Below, piece after piece: positions 25,908 to 34,166 of a DNA stretch of 64,000 nt. The notes below the pieces were generated by a model. It was not told where the DNA came from. It saw only the letters and a list, made by a program, of their open reading frames with translations, and did no database searches. How positions within the stretch are numbered: position 1 is the first letter of the stretch; every line of letters starts with the position of its first letter. A program made the translations under genes and the position numbers. Origin of the DNA: Sphingomonas sp. HF-S4 (lineage in GTDB: Bacteria > Pseudomonadota > Alphaproteobacteria > Sphingomonadales > Sphingomonadaceae); the NCBI RefSeq assembly GCF_032911445.1, contig NZ_JAWJEJ010000001.1:2604001-2668000 (forward strand), given 5' to 3'.

Positions 25908-25990
25908 CCCGAGGAACTTCCCTAGTGATCACAACGGCCAGCTGCTTGCGGGCCGTATGCCCCCGGCACCGCAGCTAGCGAAGGAGTTGA

Positions 25991-26770
25991 ATGTTGAAGG
26001 CATGCGAACGTGCTACGGCTGGAACGATGTTTGAACTCACCAACCGCGACTATGCCCACTTCGGCTTCGATGACTACGATCTTGAAGCGCAACTCATCGC
26101 GATCAAGGGCTTCCTCATCCGCTCTCGCACCGTCGAGGACGAGGAGGCGGCTGAGATCAAGCGGCTCGCCAAGCGAGCCGAAGAGATCGGAAGCGAGCAT
26201 CTCATCGGGATGTATACGGACGCCGCCCATGCCTCCGTATACAGCGACGCGGCTCGCGCAGCCGCCGCGATAGGAATGCTCGCTCCCTTCGTTGAAAACC
26301 TGTTCACCGGCCTTTTCCGCGAGATCGGAAAGATGGAGGACGATTATCTCGGTCGTGACAAGGATTCCAAGCGCTCGAAGCTCTCGCGCGCGCATTTCTG
26401 GAATCCGCACGTCATGTATGCCAGCCGCGAGCCGAAGCAGAACCTGACCGCCGGCATCATGCAGTTGGCCGAAGCCACCAGGCTCCTCCCCCGACTGCCG
26501 GTCGACACGACGAAGGTGCTAGAGGCGCTGTTCGAATACCGCAACGCGATGCTGCACGACGGCTTCGAATGGCCCTTGGATCGCCGCGAGAAGTTCGCCC
26601 AGCGTGTCAAGACGTGGGAACCGACATGGTTCATGTCGGCGCTCTCGAACCACAAGCCTTGGGTTTGGTATGCGACGGAGGTCTTCTTCGCGCGGGTGCT
26701 GGACTTCATCGACGAGGTCATGGACGCCGCCGGCGCCCACGTTCGCGAAGTCTACTATCCGGACAACTGA
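25991..26770 (+). CDS. HEPN-like protein of unknown function
   Basis: 259 residues from ATG 25991, with a clean AAGGAG at 25981-25986. The protein is almost entirely helical. Near its C-terminal third is LFEYRNAMLHDGFEW, with R184-N185 followed by H189, an R-N-x3-H arrangement typical of HEPN domain ribonucleases. HEPN proteins are common in toxin-antitoxin, abortive infection and CRISPR-associated modules, where they cut RNA as dimers. No other family feature is recognised and no obvious partner nucleotidyltransferase (MNT) gene is adjacent. The gene starts 83 bases after the helicase fragment on the same strand and might have been its partner. Substrate and role unknown. Confidence 0.6.
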   Translation: MLKACERATAGTMFELTNRDYAHFGFDDYDLEAQLIAIKGFLIRSRTVEDEEAAEIKRLAKRAEEIGSEHLIGMYTDAAHASVYSDAARAAAAIGMLAPFVENLFTGLFREIGKMEDDYLGRDKDSKRSKLSRAHFWNPHVMYASREPKQNLTAGIMQLAEATRLLPRLPVDTTKVLEALFEYRNAMLHDGFEWPLDRREKFAQRVKTWEPTWFMSALSNHKPWVWYATEVFFARVLDFIDEVMDAAGAHVREVYYPDN

Positions 26771-26870
26771 GCGGCACGTCGCCTAAGCACCTTGAGGCAC
26801 GCTGCCATGTGCACATTCCATGCGCGCGCCGATACGATTCTCTCCGAGAGTCGAACCCTTTGGCCTTGAT

Positions 26871-27380
26871 TCAACATATCCTCTTCAGACGATCCGACTT
26901 GTCCACGGCAGCGTCCAACGTCAGAATGCGCGGCACCGACACGCGCTTGGTGCTGGTGAACTCAGGCGGTAACTCGGCCCGGACCGGTGCTTCGGGGCCA
27001 TTGTAGCGGACGCGAGCCTCCGCCCGCTCGAAGTCGAGCATCAGGAAAATGAGGTGATCCGCGCGGCCTTCTCCCGGCGAGAACGCTGGCCCCTTGCCGA
27101 TGCCGCTGGCCTTGATCTGCACCGTGCGACCGTCATCGGTCAGGGCATCAATGCCCGGCGTGCGCGTCCGGCAAAGCTCTAACCCGAAGGCGCTTGCAGC
27201 GGTGGCCTCGCCGATATCGCCGACCAGCCGACCATCAAGGGTGAAGCGCAGAGCGGTTGCTACGTACGAAAGGACCAGGGCACGGTGCGCTGTCACCAAC
27301 GCCCTCACCGCTTCCGGCAGGCGTATCGCGCCATCAAATTGGCCTGTGCGGGCAGTGCTCGCAGGTGCCGCATGCTTCAT
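26871..27380 (-). CDS. PD-(D/E)XK nuclease-like protein (DUF6998-like)
   Basis: 169 residues from ATG 27380, whose ATGA overlaps the stop of the upstream gene; the frame is open to 27638 only through out-of-character sequence. After an N-terminal helix pair, GDIGEATAASAFG supplies E58, PGIDAL supplies D78 and GRTVQIKASG supplies Q88 and K90. The E/D/Q-x-K pattern with strand spacing fits the restriction-endonuclease fold. The rest (ADHLIFLMLDFE) is strand-rich and consistent with that fold. The resemblance to DUF6998 is from memory and tentative. Four-base overlap with a second nuclease-like gene suggests one functional unit, probably in DNA defence or in mobile-element biology. Confidence 0.6.
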   Translation of the reverse strand: MKHAAPASTARTGQFDGAIRLPEAVRALVTAHRALVLSYVATALRFTLDGRLVGDIGEATAASAFGLELCRTRTPGIDALTDDGRTVQIKASGIGKGPAFSPGEGRADHLIFLMLDFERAEARVRYNGPEAPVRAELPPEFTSTKRVSVPRILTLDAAVDKSDRLKRIC

Positions 27381-28426
27381 GCCAGGGCCTTGCCTGCCGC
27401 GACCAGGTTCCGGACATCGACATCCGATACGCCGCAACGGCGCAGGAATGCAGCTGAGAAGACCGCGGTCGCACGGCGCCGGCCTCGCTTGAGCTCGTAC
27501 CTGTGCAGTTCCACCTTGCAGGCTTTCAGTGCCGTGACGAGATGTGCGGTCGGATCGCCTGGAAGCAGCAACAGCCTCGCGTGCGCCGCGAGATCCGGCA
27601 ACACGATTGGATAGAGCGTGAGTTGGCCGACACCGCAATAGACATCGGCGGCCGAAACACTGGTCTTAATCTCTATGAGCAACGGTCCCGCACTGGTGTC
27701 GATCGCGCCATCCACCTCGTAATTGGCCGCGTGGCGCGGCTTCTGGATCTCAATCCCGAACGGCTCCAGCATGTCTTCGAGGCATTCGAGGACGTAGCCC
27801 TGGACGCGCAGTACGCGTGTTGGCTGCAACGCAGGGTCAATATCATACCAACCGCCCCGCTCTCGCTTGCCGAACAGCGCGGCCATCTGACTCTGGTCGT
27901 CAGCGGCTTTTTGCCCGTAGGTTCGCGCGTTCCAGCAGGTCCGGACGAATTCGGCGGTCGATTCGCGGATCGCGGCGTGGGGCACATGATCCAGCGGCGT
28001 GACGACGTGCCACTCCTTCCGCGACGGCGCGCCTTTCACTTGCATCGGCGCTGGCTCGAGACCGGTCCGGCGAGTGAACTCCGCCCATTGTATGCGCGGC
28101 GACGACGGGCTCCCGTGCAGGTCCCCCTGGCGCACGAGATATCGATCGCCCTTGTCGTCCACTGCTATAGTGGTTCCCGGGTTCTCCGATCCCGCGGCCC
28201 CGGGCTGATTCAATTGCACCGCGGTACCGGCTGCGGTGCCTACCCAGAAGTCGAGGTGTGTCCTCTCGTGCCTGGGGTTGCGCTCAAAACGGACATTGGT
28301 CCCAATGATCTGGTGCGCGGAACCTGCCGGTTCGGATCCTGCGATCAGGATTCGGTGCCATTCTCTATAGGCATCGGCAACCAGCCTCGCGTCGTCCCAG
28401 AGCTCCAATCCCCTAATTCCGACCAT
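27377..28426 (-). CDS. PD-(D/E)XK nuclease-like protein of unknown family
   Basis: 349 residues from ATG 28426. The C-terminal domain carries ANYEVDGAIDTSAGPL followed by LIEIKTSVSAADVYCGVGQL, giving E237, D239/D243, E252, K254 and Q268. The D-x(n)-E-x-K arrangement with a following Gln is the PD-(D/E)XK signature and resembles the nuclease domain of several restriction and defence proteins. The first ~200 residues are unrecognised and may recognise DNA or a partner. The stop overlaps the start of the next nuclease-like gene (ATGA), and the 341-residue open frame upstream ends 27 bases before this start, so the three read as one operon on the minus strand. Function is inferred from motif only. 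Confidence 0.62.
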   Translation of the reverse strand: MVGIRGLELWDDARLVADAYREWHRILIAGSEPAGSAHQIIGTNVRFERNPRHERTHLDFWVGTAAGTAVQLNQPGAAGSENPGTTIAVDDKGDRYLVRQGDLHGSPSSPRIQWAEFTRRTGLEPAPMQVKGAPSRKEWHVVTPLDHVPHAAIRESTAEFVRTCWNARTYGQKAADDQSQMAALFGKRERGGWYDIDPALQPTRVLRVQGYVLECLEDMLEPFGIEIQKPRHAANYEVDGAIDTSAGPLLIEIKTSVSAADVYCGVGQLTLYPIVLPDLAAHARLLLLPGDPTAHLVTALKACKVELHRYELKRGRRRATAVFSAAFLRRCGVSDVDVRNLVAAGKALA

Positions 28427-28453
28427 CCAGATTCTCCCCGGCTTGACCCGACG

Positions 28454-29317
28454 TCACGGCGCAGCGCGTTCCTGAAGAACGGACTCATGGCGTTTCAGAA
28501 GCCAGCGCGCCGTCACGACGACCGCCTGAAGCCGGAACAGTGCGTCGGATTGATTCGAGACCCCGGGGTGCGCGCCGTCGGGATGTAGAAGTTTCGCCAG
28601 GCCTGGAAGGAATGCGTGCCCCTTACCTTCACCAAACTCGTGCTTCGCACGCGATAGGAACCCCTTGTCCGCGAGCAACCGGCGCTTCGCCAGCCCGCCC
28701 TGTAGTGGTGCTGCGTCCGCACCGTAAAGATCGTCTGCGATCGCGTCGGTAAGCGCTTCGAGGAAGGTGCGGCATTGACCGTTCGCCGCCTCCCAGTCGC
28801 GTTGCGTGATGTTCTCTCTCGCGCTTTCGAGATGGCGCATTGCGGTCTCGAAGCCGTTTGCGCTGAGTAGCAGGTCCACCTCGCTCGCACTTTCCGGAAG
28901 CTCTGCAAAGGCAGGCATGCTGATCGTGAATCCCGAGGGCTCTTTCCTGGTCTCGAAAAGGCCGTCAACGGCGCAGAACATGAGCGAATAGCCGTCTAGG
29001 TTGAGGTAGCGCTCGAGCTTCTCAAGCAATGCCGCGGCGCCTCGTTCCTTGCGCGCGATTTCGATAGCCTTGTCGACAAGGACGGCGGCGAGCGGCCGTT
29101 CGCCTCTGTCGGTCATCACCCGGTGCGACGGATTCAACACCGCGAATTTCTTCAGATTCAGCATCGTCTTCGCGACCGACCCGCCGGGTTCCACCTGATC
29201 TAGCAGATCATGCTCGAGGATGAGACCTTCGAGCTCGGCATTGGTCTTGCTGAAATTCATGATGTCGCAGGCTGTGACGATCGATCCACTACGGAGCGCA
29301 GGAGGTGCGTGGGTCAT
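28454..29317 (-). CDS. Helical protein of unknown function, possible abortive-infection-like C-terminal domain
   Basis: 287 residues from ATG 29317; an alternative start at 29260 has no RBS, and the open frame to 29479 is basic and unlikely. The protein is mostly helical. The C-terminal part has SARENITQRDWEAANGQCR, then a helical stretch with LADKGFLSRAKHEFGEG and a final LLHPDGAHPGVSNQSDALFR segment. This HPG-containing end resembles C-terminal domains I have seen in abortive-infection-like hypotheticals, but I cannot name the family. It lies 27 bases upstream of the nuclease-like pair and probably shares their transcript. There are no transmembrane segments and no clear catalytic motif. 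Confidence 0.5.
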   Translation of the reverse strand: MTHAPPALRSGSIVTACDIMNFSKTNAELEGLILEHDLLDQVEPGGSVAKTMLNLKKFAVLNPSHRVMTDRGERPLAAVLVDKAIEIARKERGAAALLEKLERYLNLDGYSLMFCAVDGLFETRKEPSGFTISMPAFAELPESASEVDLLLSANGFETAMRHLESARENITQRDWEAANGQCRTFLEALTDAIADDLYGADAAPLQGGLAKRRLLADKGFLSRAKHEFGEGKGHAFLPGLAKLLHPDGAHPGVSNQSDALFRLQAVVVTARWLLKRHESVLQERAAP

Positions 29318-29494
29318 ACCACTTTCTGGCACAGCGAAAGCTGTCAGGCGAGACTTGCCGTTAACTGCCCAGCATTGAGAGATGGGTCCGTCCGGAAAGC
29401 GCGATTTGACCCGAGCGCGCTGTGTCTGGTGCCGGCTACGGATGTTCGAACGACGGCATAAGTCGCTTTGTTGTGGCAACGGGGCCGCTTCACG

Positions 29495-29905
29495 TCAGTT
29501 TGGCAGGCACGACCAATCGTCAAGCGAACCCGAGGCCGCCGCCGATGTGAAGCCACTCAGCGCGGGATGCTTGACGTTCGTTCTGGTTAGCCGAAGCGCT
29601 TCTGTCTGAGGCATGATGTAGAAGCGATCGGCGGCACGATCGATGCCAGCGGAAGTCATTCCTAGCCGCACCAGCATATAAAAGAGACCAGGTGTCGGGC
29701 TTTTGGGTTTTACCATCCACGCGCCAGGTTTGCACTTGCCCTTGACGTCAACGATGAATGCCTCGCCACTGGGGGCTCGCACCACGAGGTCCGCGAGTGG
29801 TGCGTTAGGCCCCAGAGTGAGGCTAACGGAATAGCCGCGCCGAGTCAGCTCGCCAGCTGCCAGAAAGACTGCGGCCCATTCGGCCTCGTTCCGCGTCATG
29901 GTCAT
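29495..29905 (-). CDS. Small PD-(D/E)XK nuclease-like protein
   Basis: 136 residues from ATG 29905 (an in-frame ATG also lies two codons later). The pattern E7/E9, D39 in APLADLVVRAP and D53-V-K55 in FIVDVKGKCKPGAW fits a minimal PD-(D/E)XK core: helix, hairpin strands, then D-x-K strand. The C-terminal half is an unrecognised alpha/beta tail. Similar small proteins often accompany restriction or defence genes; some are inactive accessory subunits. It is separated by 177 bases from the next minus-strand gene, so it may have its own promoter or share a read-through transcript with the three genes that follow. Confidence 0.58.
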   Translation of the reverse strand: MTMTRNEAEWAAVFLAAGELTRRGYSVSLTLGPNAPLADLVVRAPSGEAFIVDVKGKCKPGAWMVKPKSPTPGLFYMLVRLGMTSAGIDRAADRFYIMPQTEALRLTRTNVKHPALSGFTSAAASGSLDDWSCLPN

Positions 29906-30472
29906 TCGTCCTGGCTAAAGGGCACCCGTTTAGTTTGCGTGAACCGTGTCCGTGCCCGTCGGCAGGGTGCCTCGCAGCGCGATGCGTTTGGCGCGCGGGA
30001 TTTTCTGAGCGCACACTGCGGCATGCGATGCAGCCGCAGGGTTCGCTGCTTTCCCGTTTGCCCGCGCATGCACGCTTGCCTTGGACCGGGGGCGCGGCGG
30101 CGGCTGGCCCCCTTGGCCCGCGCGCACGCCGCCGCGCCTGCGGTGTCGGCAAGGGTGCGTCCTTGTTGTTTGCATCGCGTCGCTGCGACCGCGCTCTACG
30201 GCGCTTCGCGCCGCCGGGGCGCGGTGCGTCCCGGCCTGGCGGTGACGATCGCTGGCGCTTTCTGATGCGGTCGGCGCGCTCGCGCGCCGGCGCTGCTGGG
30301 CCGGTCCCGGTCAGCGGGATGGCCGTCGCGCCCTTCTAGGCCCGCTCTGGCGGGGCGCAACCCGGGCGCTGCCCGGGTCCTCCACTCGCGTTCCTGCCTG
30401 CGGTGCGCCCCGCCCCTGGCCGCGGGCCTTTTCGGGCTTCCTCGCCGCCCACCCCGCTTTCTCTACATCGGC
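29906..30472. other. Very GC-rich spacer before the trbL fragment
   Basis: 567 bases with no gene I can support; several overlapping frames are open on both strands, as expected in very GC-rich DNA. Short direct and inverted GC motifs recur, for example GCCCGGGC-type palindromes near 30361-30380. The last bases before 30473 are in frame with TrbL and read RFLYIGVFALIL, so the trbL homology begins near 30455. Confidence 0.45.
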
Positions 30473-31573
30473 GTGTTCGCGCTGATCCTGAATCGCTTCC
30501 AGACGCTCGCCGACATCATCTTCCGCTCGTTCGCCCAGGCAGGCCTGACCGCGGGCGGGGGGACGATTTCGGCCGACGACCTGCTGCGCCCCGGCCGTCT
30601 CGCCGGCACCGGGTTCCAGGCTGCCTGGCCACTGCTCGACCAGGCCAGCGACCTGCTCGGCTTCACGACCTTCTTCGAGAACTTCATGACGATCATGGTG
30701 CTCCTGATCGCTTGGGTGATCGTGATCGTCGCCTTCTTCATCCTCGCGGTGCAAATGTTTGTCTGCATCCTCGAGTTCAAGCTGACGACCCTGGCCGGGT
30801 TCATCCTCGTGCCGTTCGCCTTGTGGAACCGCACCACCTTCCTCGCCGAGCGCGTGCTCGGCAACGTCATCTCGTCCGGCATCAAGGTAATGGTGCTCGC
30901 CGTCATCGTCGGCATAGGCTCGGGCTTCTTCACCGAGTTCGCCTCCGCGCTCCAGGGCAAGGAACCCGATATCGGCCAGGCGATGAGCCTCGTGCTCGCC
31001 AGCCTCGCATTGTTCGGCCTCGGTATCTTCGGACCCGGCATCGCCTCCGGCCTCGTGTCCGGCGCGCCGCAGCTCGGCGCCGGCTCGGCGGTCGCAACCA
31101 CCGCGCTCGCGGCGGGCGGGTTCGCAGTCGCCGGCGGTGCGGGCGTCGCCGCGGCCAAGGGCCTTGCCGGAGCCGGGCTCGGAGCGATCCGGGCCGGCAC
31201 CTCGATGGGGTCTGCCGCGTCGACCGCCTACAAGCTCGGCCAGGAGACCTCCGGTTCCAAGTCGGTCGCCGCCGGCATGAGCGGTGTCGCGACCGCCGCC
31301 CGTGGCGCCGCCGCGCAGCGCATGGGCGGTGGGCTCGGGCTGCGAGCAGCGGCGGCCGAAGGCCAGCGCGCGGCGTGGAATGCCGGCACGACGGGCGCGC
31401 AGTCGCACCCCGGGGAAGCGCCGAGCCCTGCGTCTAACGCCATGCCGGGTTGGGCGCGCGACCTCCAGAACACGCAATCCCGCCGTCACCATCGCCAGGC
31501 GGCGATCCACGCCCTCCAGGGCTCGGATCGCGGCGGCGGCGGCGCAACCCCCGACATCAAGGAGAAGGACTGA
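30455..31573 (+). pseudogene. trbL: trbL fragment, conjugal transfer membrane protein lacking its N terminus
   Basis: From about 30455 the frame encodes most of a P-type TrbL. Segments include FLYIGVFALILNRFQTLADI, FFENFMTIMVLLIAWVIVIV and ILEFKLTTLAGFILVPFALW, then LGNVISSGIKVMVLAVIVGI and a Gly/Ala-rich cytoplasmic tail ending KEKD. TrbL is a polytopic inner-membrane protein of the type IV secretion mating channel. The first membrane segments, roughly 100 residues, are missing and no ATG lies upstream; the only in-frame start nearby is GTG 30473. The stop overlaps the trbF start (TGATG). With trbF and a broken trbG it forms a relic of an ICE or plasmid transfer operon. Confidence 0.85.
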
Positions 31574-32367
31574 TGCGCTTCAAACGTGCCGTCCAGCGCT
31601 ACGGGCGCACGGACGAACCCGACACCCCGTACCGCCGCGCCGGCCAACTCTGGGACGAGCGGATCGGCTCTGCCCGGGCCCAGGCCAGCAACTGGCGGCT
31701 GATGGCATTCGGCGGCCTCGCGCTGACCACGGGCCTGTCCGGCGCGCTCGTCTGGCAGTCGATGCAGAGCCGGGTCGTCCCCTATGTCGTCGCGGTCGAC
31801 AGCCTCGGCCAGCCGCAGGCAGTGTCGCCCGCCGCCGCCGAGTACCGGCCGACCGACCCCCAGCTGGCCTGGTTCCTCGCGCGCTTCATCACCGATATCC
31901 GCGGGCGCTCGCTCGACGCGGTGCTCATGCGCGAGAACTGGCTCCAGGCCTATGACTTCGCGTCGAAGCGCGGCGCGATCTTCCTCGGCGAATATGCCCG
32001 CTCGGCGAACCCGTTCGCCGATGTCGGCGACAAGACCGTATCGGTCCAGGTGACCAGCGTCGTCCGCGCATCCGCGTCGAGCTTCCAGGTGAAATGGGCC
32101 GAGCGCGCCTATGAACGCGGGAGCCTCGCCGGCACGTCGCGCTGGACCGCCATCGTCACCGTGCTTCTCAAGCCCCCGCGCGATGCCGACACGCTGCGCA
32201 AGAACCCGCTCGGCCTCTATGTCGATGGGATCGACTGGAGCCGCGAGCTCGACACGCCCGCCGACCATGCGCCGGCGCCCGTGCCGAATGCCGGCGTGCC
32301 GAGCGGATCGCCGCTCGATCCCAACCTCGGCCAGCCCGCCCAATCCCAACCGGAGATACGCCCATGA
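31573..32367 (+). CDS. trbF: Conjugal transfer protein TrbF
   Basis: 264 residues from ATG 31573, which overlaps the trbL stop by one base. A cytoplasmic start (MRFKRAVQRYGR) leads to one membrane anchor (LMAFGGLALTTGLSGALVW), then a periplasmic VirB8-like domain with VPYVVAVDSLG, LAWFLARFITDIRGRS and NPLGLYVDGIDWSREL. TrbF is the VirB8 homologue of P-type transfer systems and connects the inner-membrane complex of the mating channel. Length is normal and the gene looks intact, but both neighbours are damaged, so transfer cannot occur from these genes. The stop overlaps the trbG ATG (ATGA). Confidence 0.9.
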   Translation: MRFKRAVQRYGRTDEPDTPYRRAGQLWDERIGSARAQASNWRLMAFGGLALTTGLSGALVWQSMQSRVVPYVVAVDSLGQPQAVSPAAAEYRPTDPQLAWFLARFITDIRGRSLDAVLMRENWLQAYDFASKRGAIFLGEYARSANPFADVGDKTVSVQVTSVVRASASSFQVKWAERAYERGSLAGTSRWTAIVTVLLKPPRDADTLRKNPLGLYVDGIDWSRELDTPADHAPAPVPNAGVPSGSPLDPNLGQPAQSQPEIRP

Positions 32368-32849
32368 ACCGCATCCTGCTTGCGGCGAGCGCGCTCGCCG
32401 CCGTTCCCGCCCATGCGCAAACCGCGCCGCCGCAACCGACCCAGCCGGTCGCGGCGAGCCCGGGCGCGGCGCCCCCTGTCGCGAAGCCCGTCGTGCCCCC
32501 CGCGCCGGTGCCGCCACCGATGGCACGCCATCGCCATGTGCCGTCCGCCGCGGAGCTTCGGGTCCGCACGGCGAATGCCAAGGCGATCCAGGAGCCGGCG
32601 ACTCCGGCCTTCGTCAATGCCGTGCAGGTCTATCCCTTTGGCGAAGGCGTCCTGTACCACCAGGCCTTTGACGTCAGCGCAACCGTTCAAGACGGCAGGT
32701 GGGCAGTAGCTCTGCGCAATAACGGAACGCGCACTAAACGCGTGCCATCCTTGAGGCTGACGACGATAGATCCTCCAGTCGCGCGCAGGCAATTGCCTCG
32801 CAGGAATCAGTCTGCGAAGGTGGGTTCAATGACGATTGGATTGGCATGA
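32364..32849 (+). pseudogene. trbG: trbG fragment, 3' part replaced
   Basis: ATG 32364 overlaps the trbF stop. A signal peptide (MNRILLAASALAAVPAHAQ) and a Pro-rich linker precede FVNAVQVYPFGEGVLY, the start of the VirB9-like domain, at about residues 83-98. After residue ~98 (base ~32657) the sequence no longer resembles TrbG; the frame runs on to 32849 through unrelated codons and stops at 161 residues, whereas TrbG normally has about 300. TrbG/VirB9 belongs to the outer-membrane part of the mating channel. The break point marks an insertion or deletion that brought in the toxin-antitoxin pair downstream. Confidence 0.82.
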
Positions 32850-33535
32850 CGACTGCGCATTACGGCGTCGGAGCGTACACGATCGCAGAGGCCGCGCGTC
32901 TCCTGAGGATGACGCCCACGCGCCTCCGCCGCTGGATATATGGCTACGAGTATGAAGGCGGGGAGGGCTCACAGCCCGCGCTTTGGCGTCCACAGTACGA
33001 TCCAGAAGACGATGGGCAACTGATTGGATTCCGTGACCTGATTGAGGCCAGGATCGTCGAGGGATTGCGCCGGGCGGGCTTCGGCCTGCCAACAATCAGA
33101 TCATGCATCACTGCGGCGCGCGAAATTCTCGGAGATGAGCATCCGTTCTCTACAACTGCTTTCAAAACAGACGGGCGAAAGCTATTCCTTGATATCGCTG
33201 GCACCGTTGAAGACGCCGTCATGTATGATCTGCGATCGCGGCAGCGCGTGTTTCGAGATTTTGTTCTTCCATCGCTATCCGGCCTAGACTTCGGGCCGGA
33301 CTTCGCCGAGCGATGGTGGCTGGTTCCTGGACGCCGCACGATTGTTGCCGATCCGGAACGCTCATTCGGTCAACCGATCGTTGCCGCGTCGGGACTGCTA
33401 ACGTCGCGGGTACTTCAAGAATTGAAGGCGGAAGGCACCCCGGAGCGGGTGGCCAAGCTCTACGAATTGCCCGTTCGCTCGATCCGAGACGCGCTCCGTT
33501 TTGAGCGCGACCTCCAACTCCGCAAGGCGGCTTGA
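32846..33535 (+). CDS. DUF433-type antitoxin with MerR-like helix-turn-helix
   Basis: 229 residues from ATG 32846. It begins with a MerR-like DNA-binding helix pair (YTIAEAARLLRMTPTRLRRW), continues with DLIEARIVEGLRRAGFGLP, and ends in a DUF433-like helix-turn-helix (GTPERVAKLYELPVRSIRDA). Proteins of this type pair with PIN-like nucleases as antitoxins and probably repress their own operon. The downstream start TTGA overlaps its stop, the usual coupling of such pairs. It lies directly after the broken trbG, so it arrived by insertion into the transfer genes. The assignment rests on fold-like motifs and on the partner gene. Confidence 0.72.
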   Translation: MTTAHYGVGAYTIAEAARLLRMTPTRLRRWIYGYEYEGGEGSQPALWRPQYDPEDDGQLIGFRDLIEARIVEGLRRAGFGLPTIRSCITAAREILGDEHPFSTTAFKTDGRKLFLDIAGTVEDAVMYDLRSRQRVFRDFVLPSLSGLDFGPDFAERWWLVPGRRTIVADPERSFGQPIVAASGLLTSRVLQELKAEGTPERVAKLYELPVRSIRDALRFERDLQLRKAA

Positions 33536-33924
33536 AGCTTTTCGTCGACGAGAATTTACCCCCGCAGTTGGCGCGGGGCCTTGCCGCATTGTTTAACGGT
33601 GATCACGAGGTGATCTGCCACCGGGACAAGTTCGGGATGCAGTGCCGGCTCGATGAAGAGTGGATTCCTGAATTAGGGCGCGAGGGGGATTGGGTCGTTC
33701 TGTCTGGCGATGTGAACATTGCGCGCAAGCGGCCGCAACGCGAGTTGTTCTTCCGATCGAACCTTGTGGGCTTCTTCCCGCGCCCTGCCGTTATGGAACT
33801 CCCTCTTGCGAAGAAGGCGGCGAGGATACTCAGCGTATGGGAGCGGATGGTCGGTATATCTCGCGACGTGCGGCCAGGAGTTTTCGAGCTTCAGCAGCGC
33901 GGAGATCAGTTCAGGGCGCTATGA
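33532..33924 (+). CDS. PIN-like (DUF5615/VapC45-type) toxin
   Basis: 130 residues starting at TTG 33532, which overlaps the antitoxin stop by four bases. The N terminus LFVDENLPPQLARGLAALF carries the D-E pair typical of DUF5615/PIN-like proteins, and GDWVVLSGDVNIARK carries the second acidic cluster (D in SGD). PIN domain toxins are metal-dependent ribonucleases that stop translation when released from the antitoxin. The length is standard. No ATG is available near the start, so TTG with translational coupling is the best choice. The antitoxin is immediately upstream. Confidence 0.72.
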   Translation: MKLFVDENLPPQLARGLAALFNGDHEVICHRDKFGMQCRLDEEWIPELGREGDWVVLSGDVNIARKRPQRELFFRSNLVGFFPRPAVMELPLAKKAARILSVWERMVGISRDVRPGVFELQQRGDQFRAL

Positions 33925-34166
33925 GGCGAGAATGGACCGACTTGGCGAGCGCGGCTGACTAATTGTATTAATTAGACGCTCCAGGTGCCGCGGAATAGGA
34001 TGAGGAAATGCGTGCGCCCTACGATCCGAGGCTCGCAGGGCCGCCCTCGCGATACTCGCCCGCGCTCGGGAACAATTCGCTGACACGGTACGAGGGCCAG
34101 GTGAAGCTGAGGCTTGGCCATGCCGCGTTCGGAAGCATGCTGCTTCCGGAACTCATCTTCGCGAAG
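33925..34166. other. Junction region after the toxin gene
   Basis: 242 bases between the toxin stop and the broken integrase end. An A/T hairpin (CTAATT at 33959-33964 and AATTAG at 33970-33975) could end the toxin-antitoxin transcript but has no U tract. A plus-strand frame from ATG 34008 gives about 50 residues of protein-like sequence before running antisense into the integrase; it may be the 5' stub of a lost gene. Confidence 0.35.

Noticed and set aside
26830..26870. Possible second tRNA-derived attachment site (GAGAGTCGAACCC)
   Set aside because: Only a short TCGAACC core is shared with T arms in general. It does not match the tRNA-Leu 3' end.
27503..28588. 361-residue plus-strand open frame opposite the nuclease-like genes
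   Set aside because: The minus-strand genes have nuclease motifs, overlapping stops/starts and better start sites. The plus frame has none of these.
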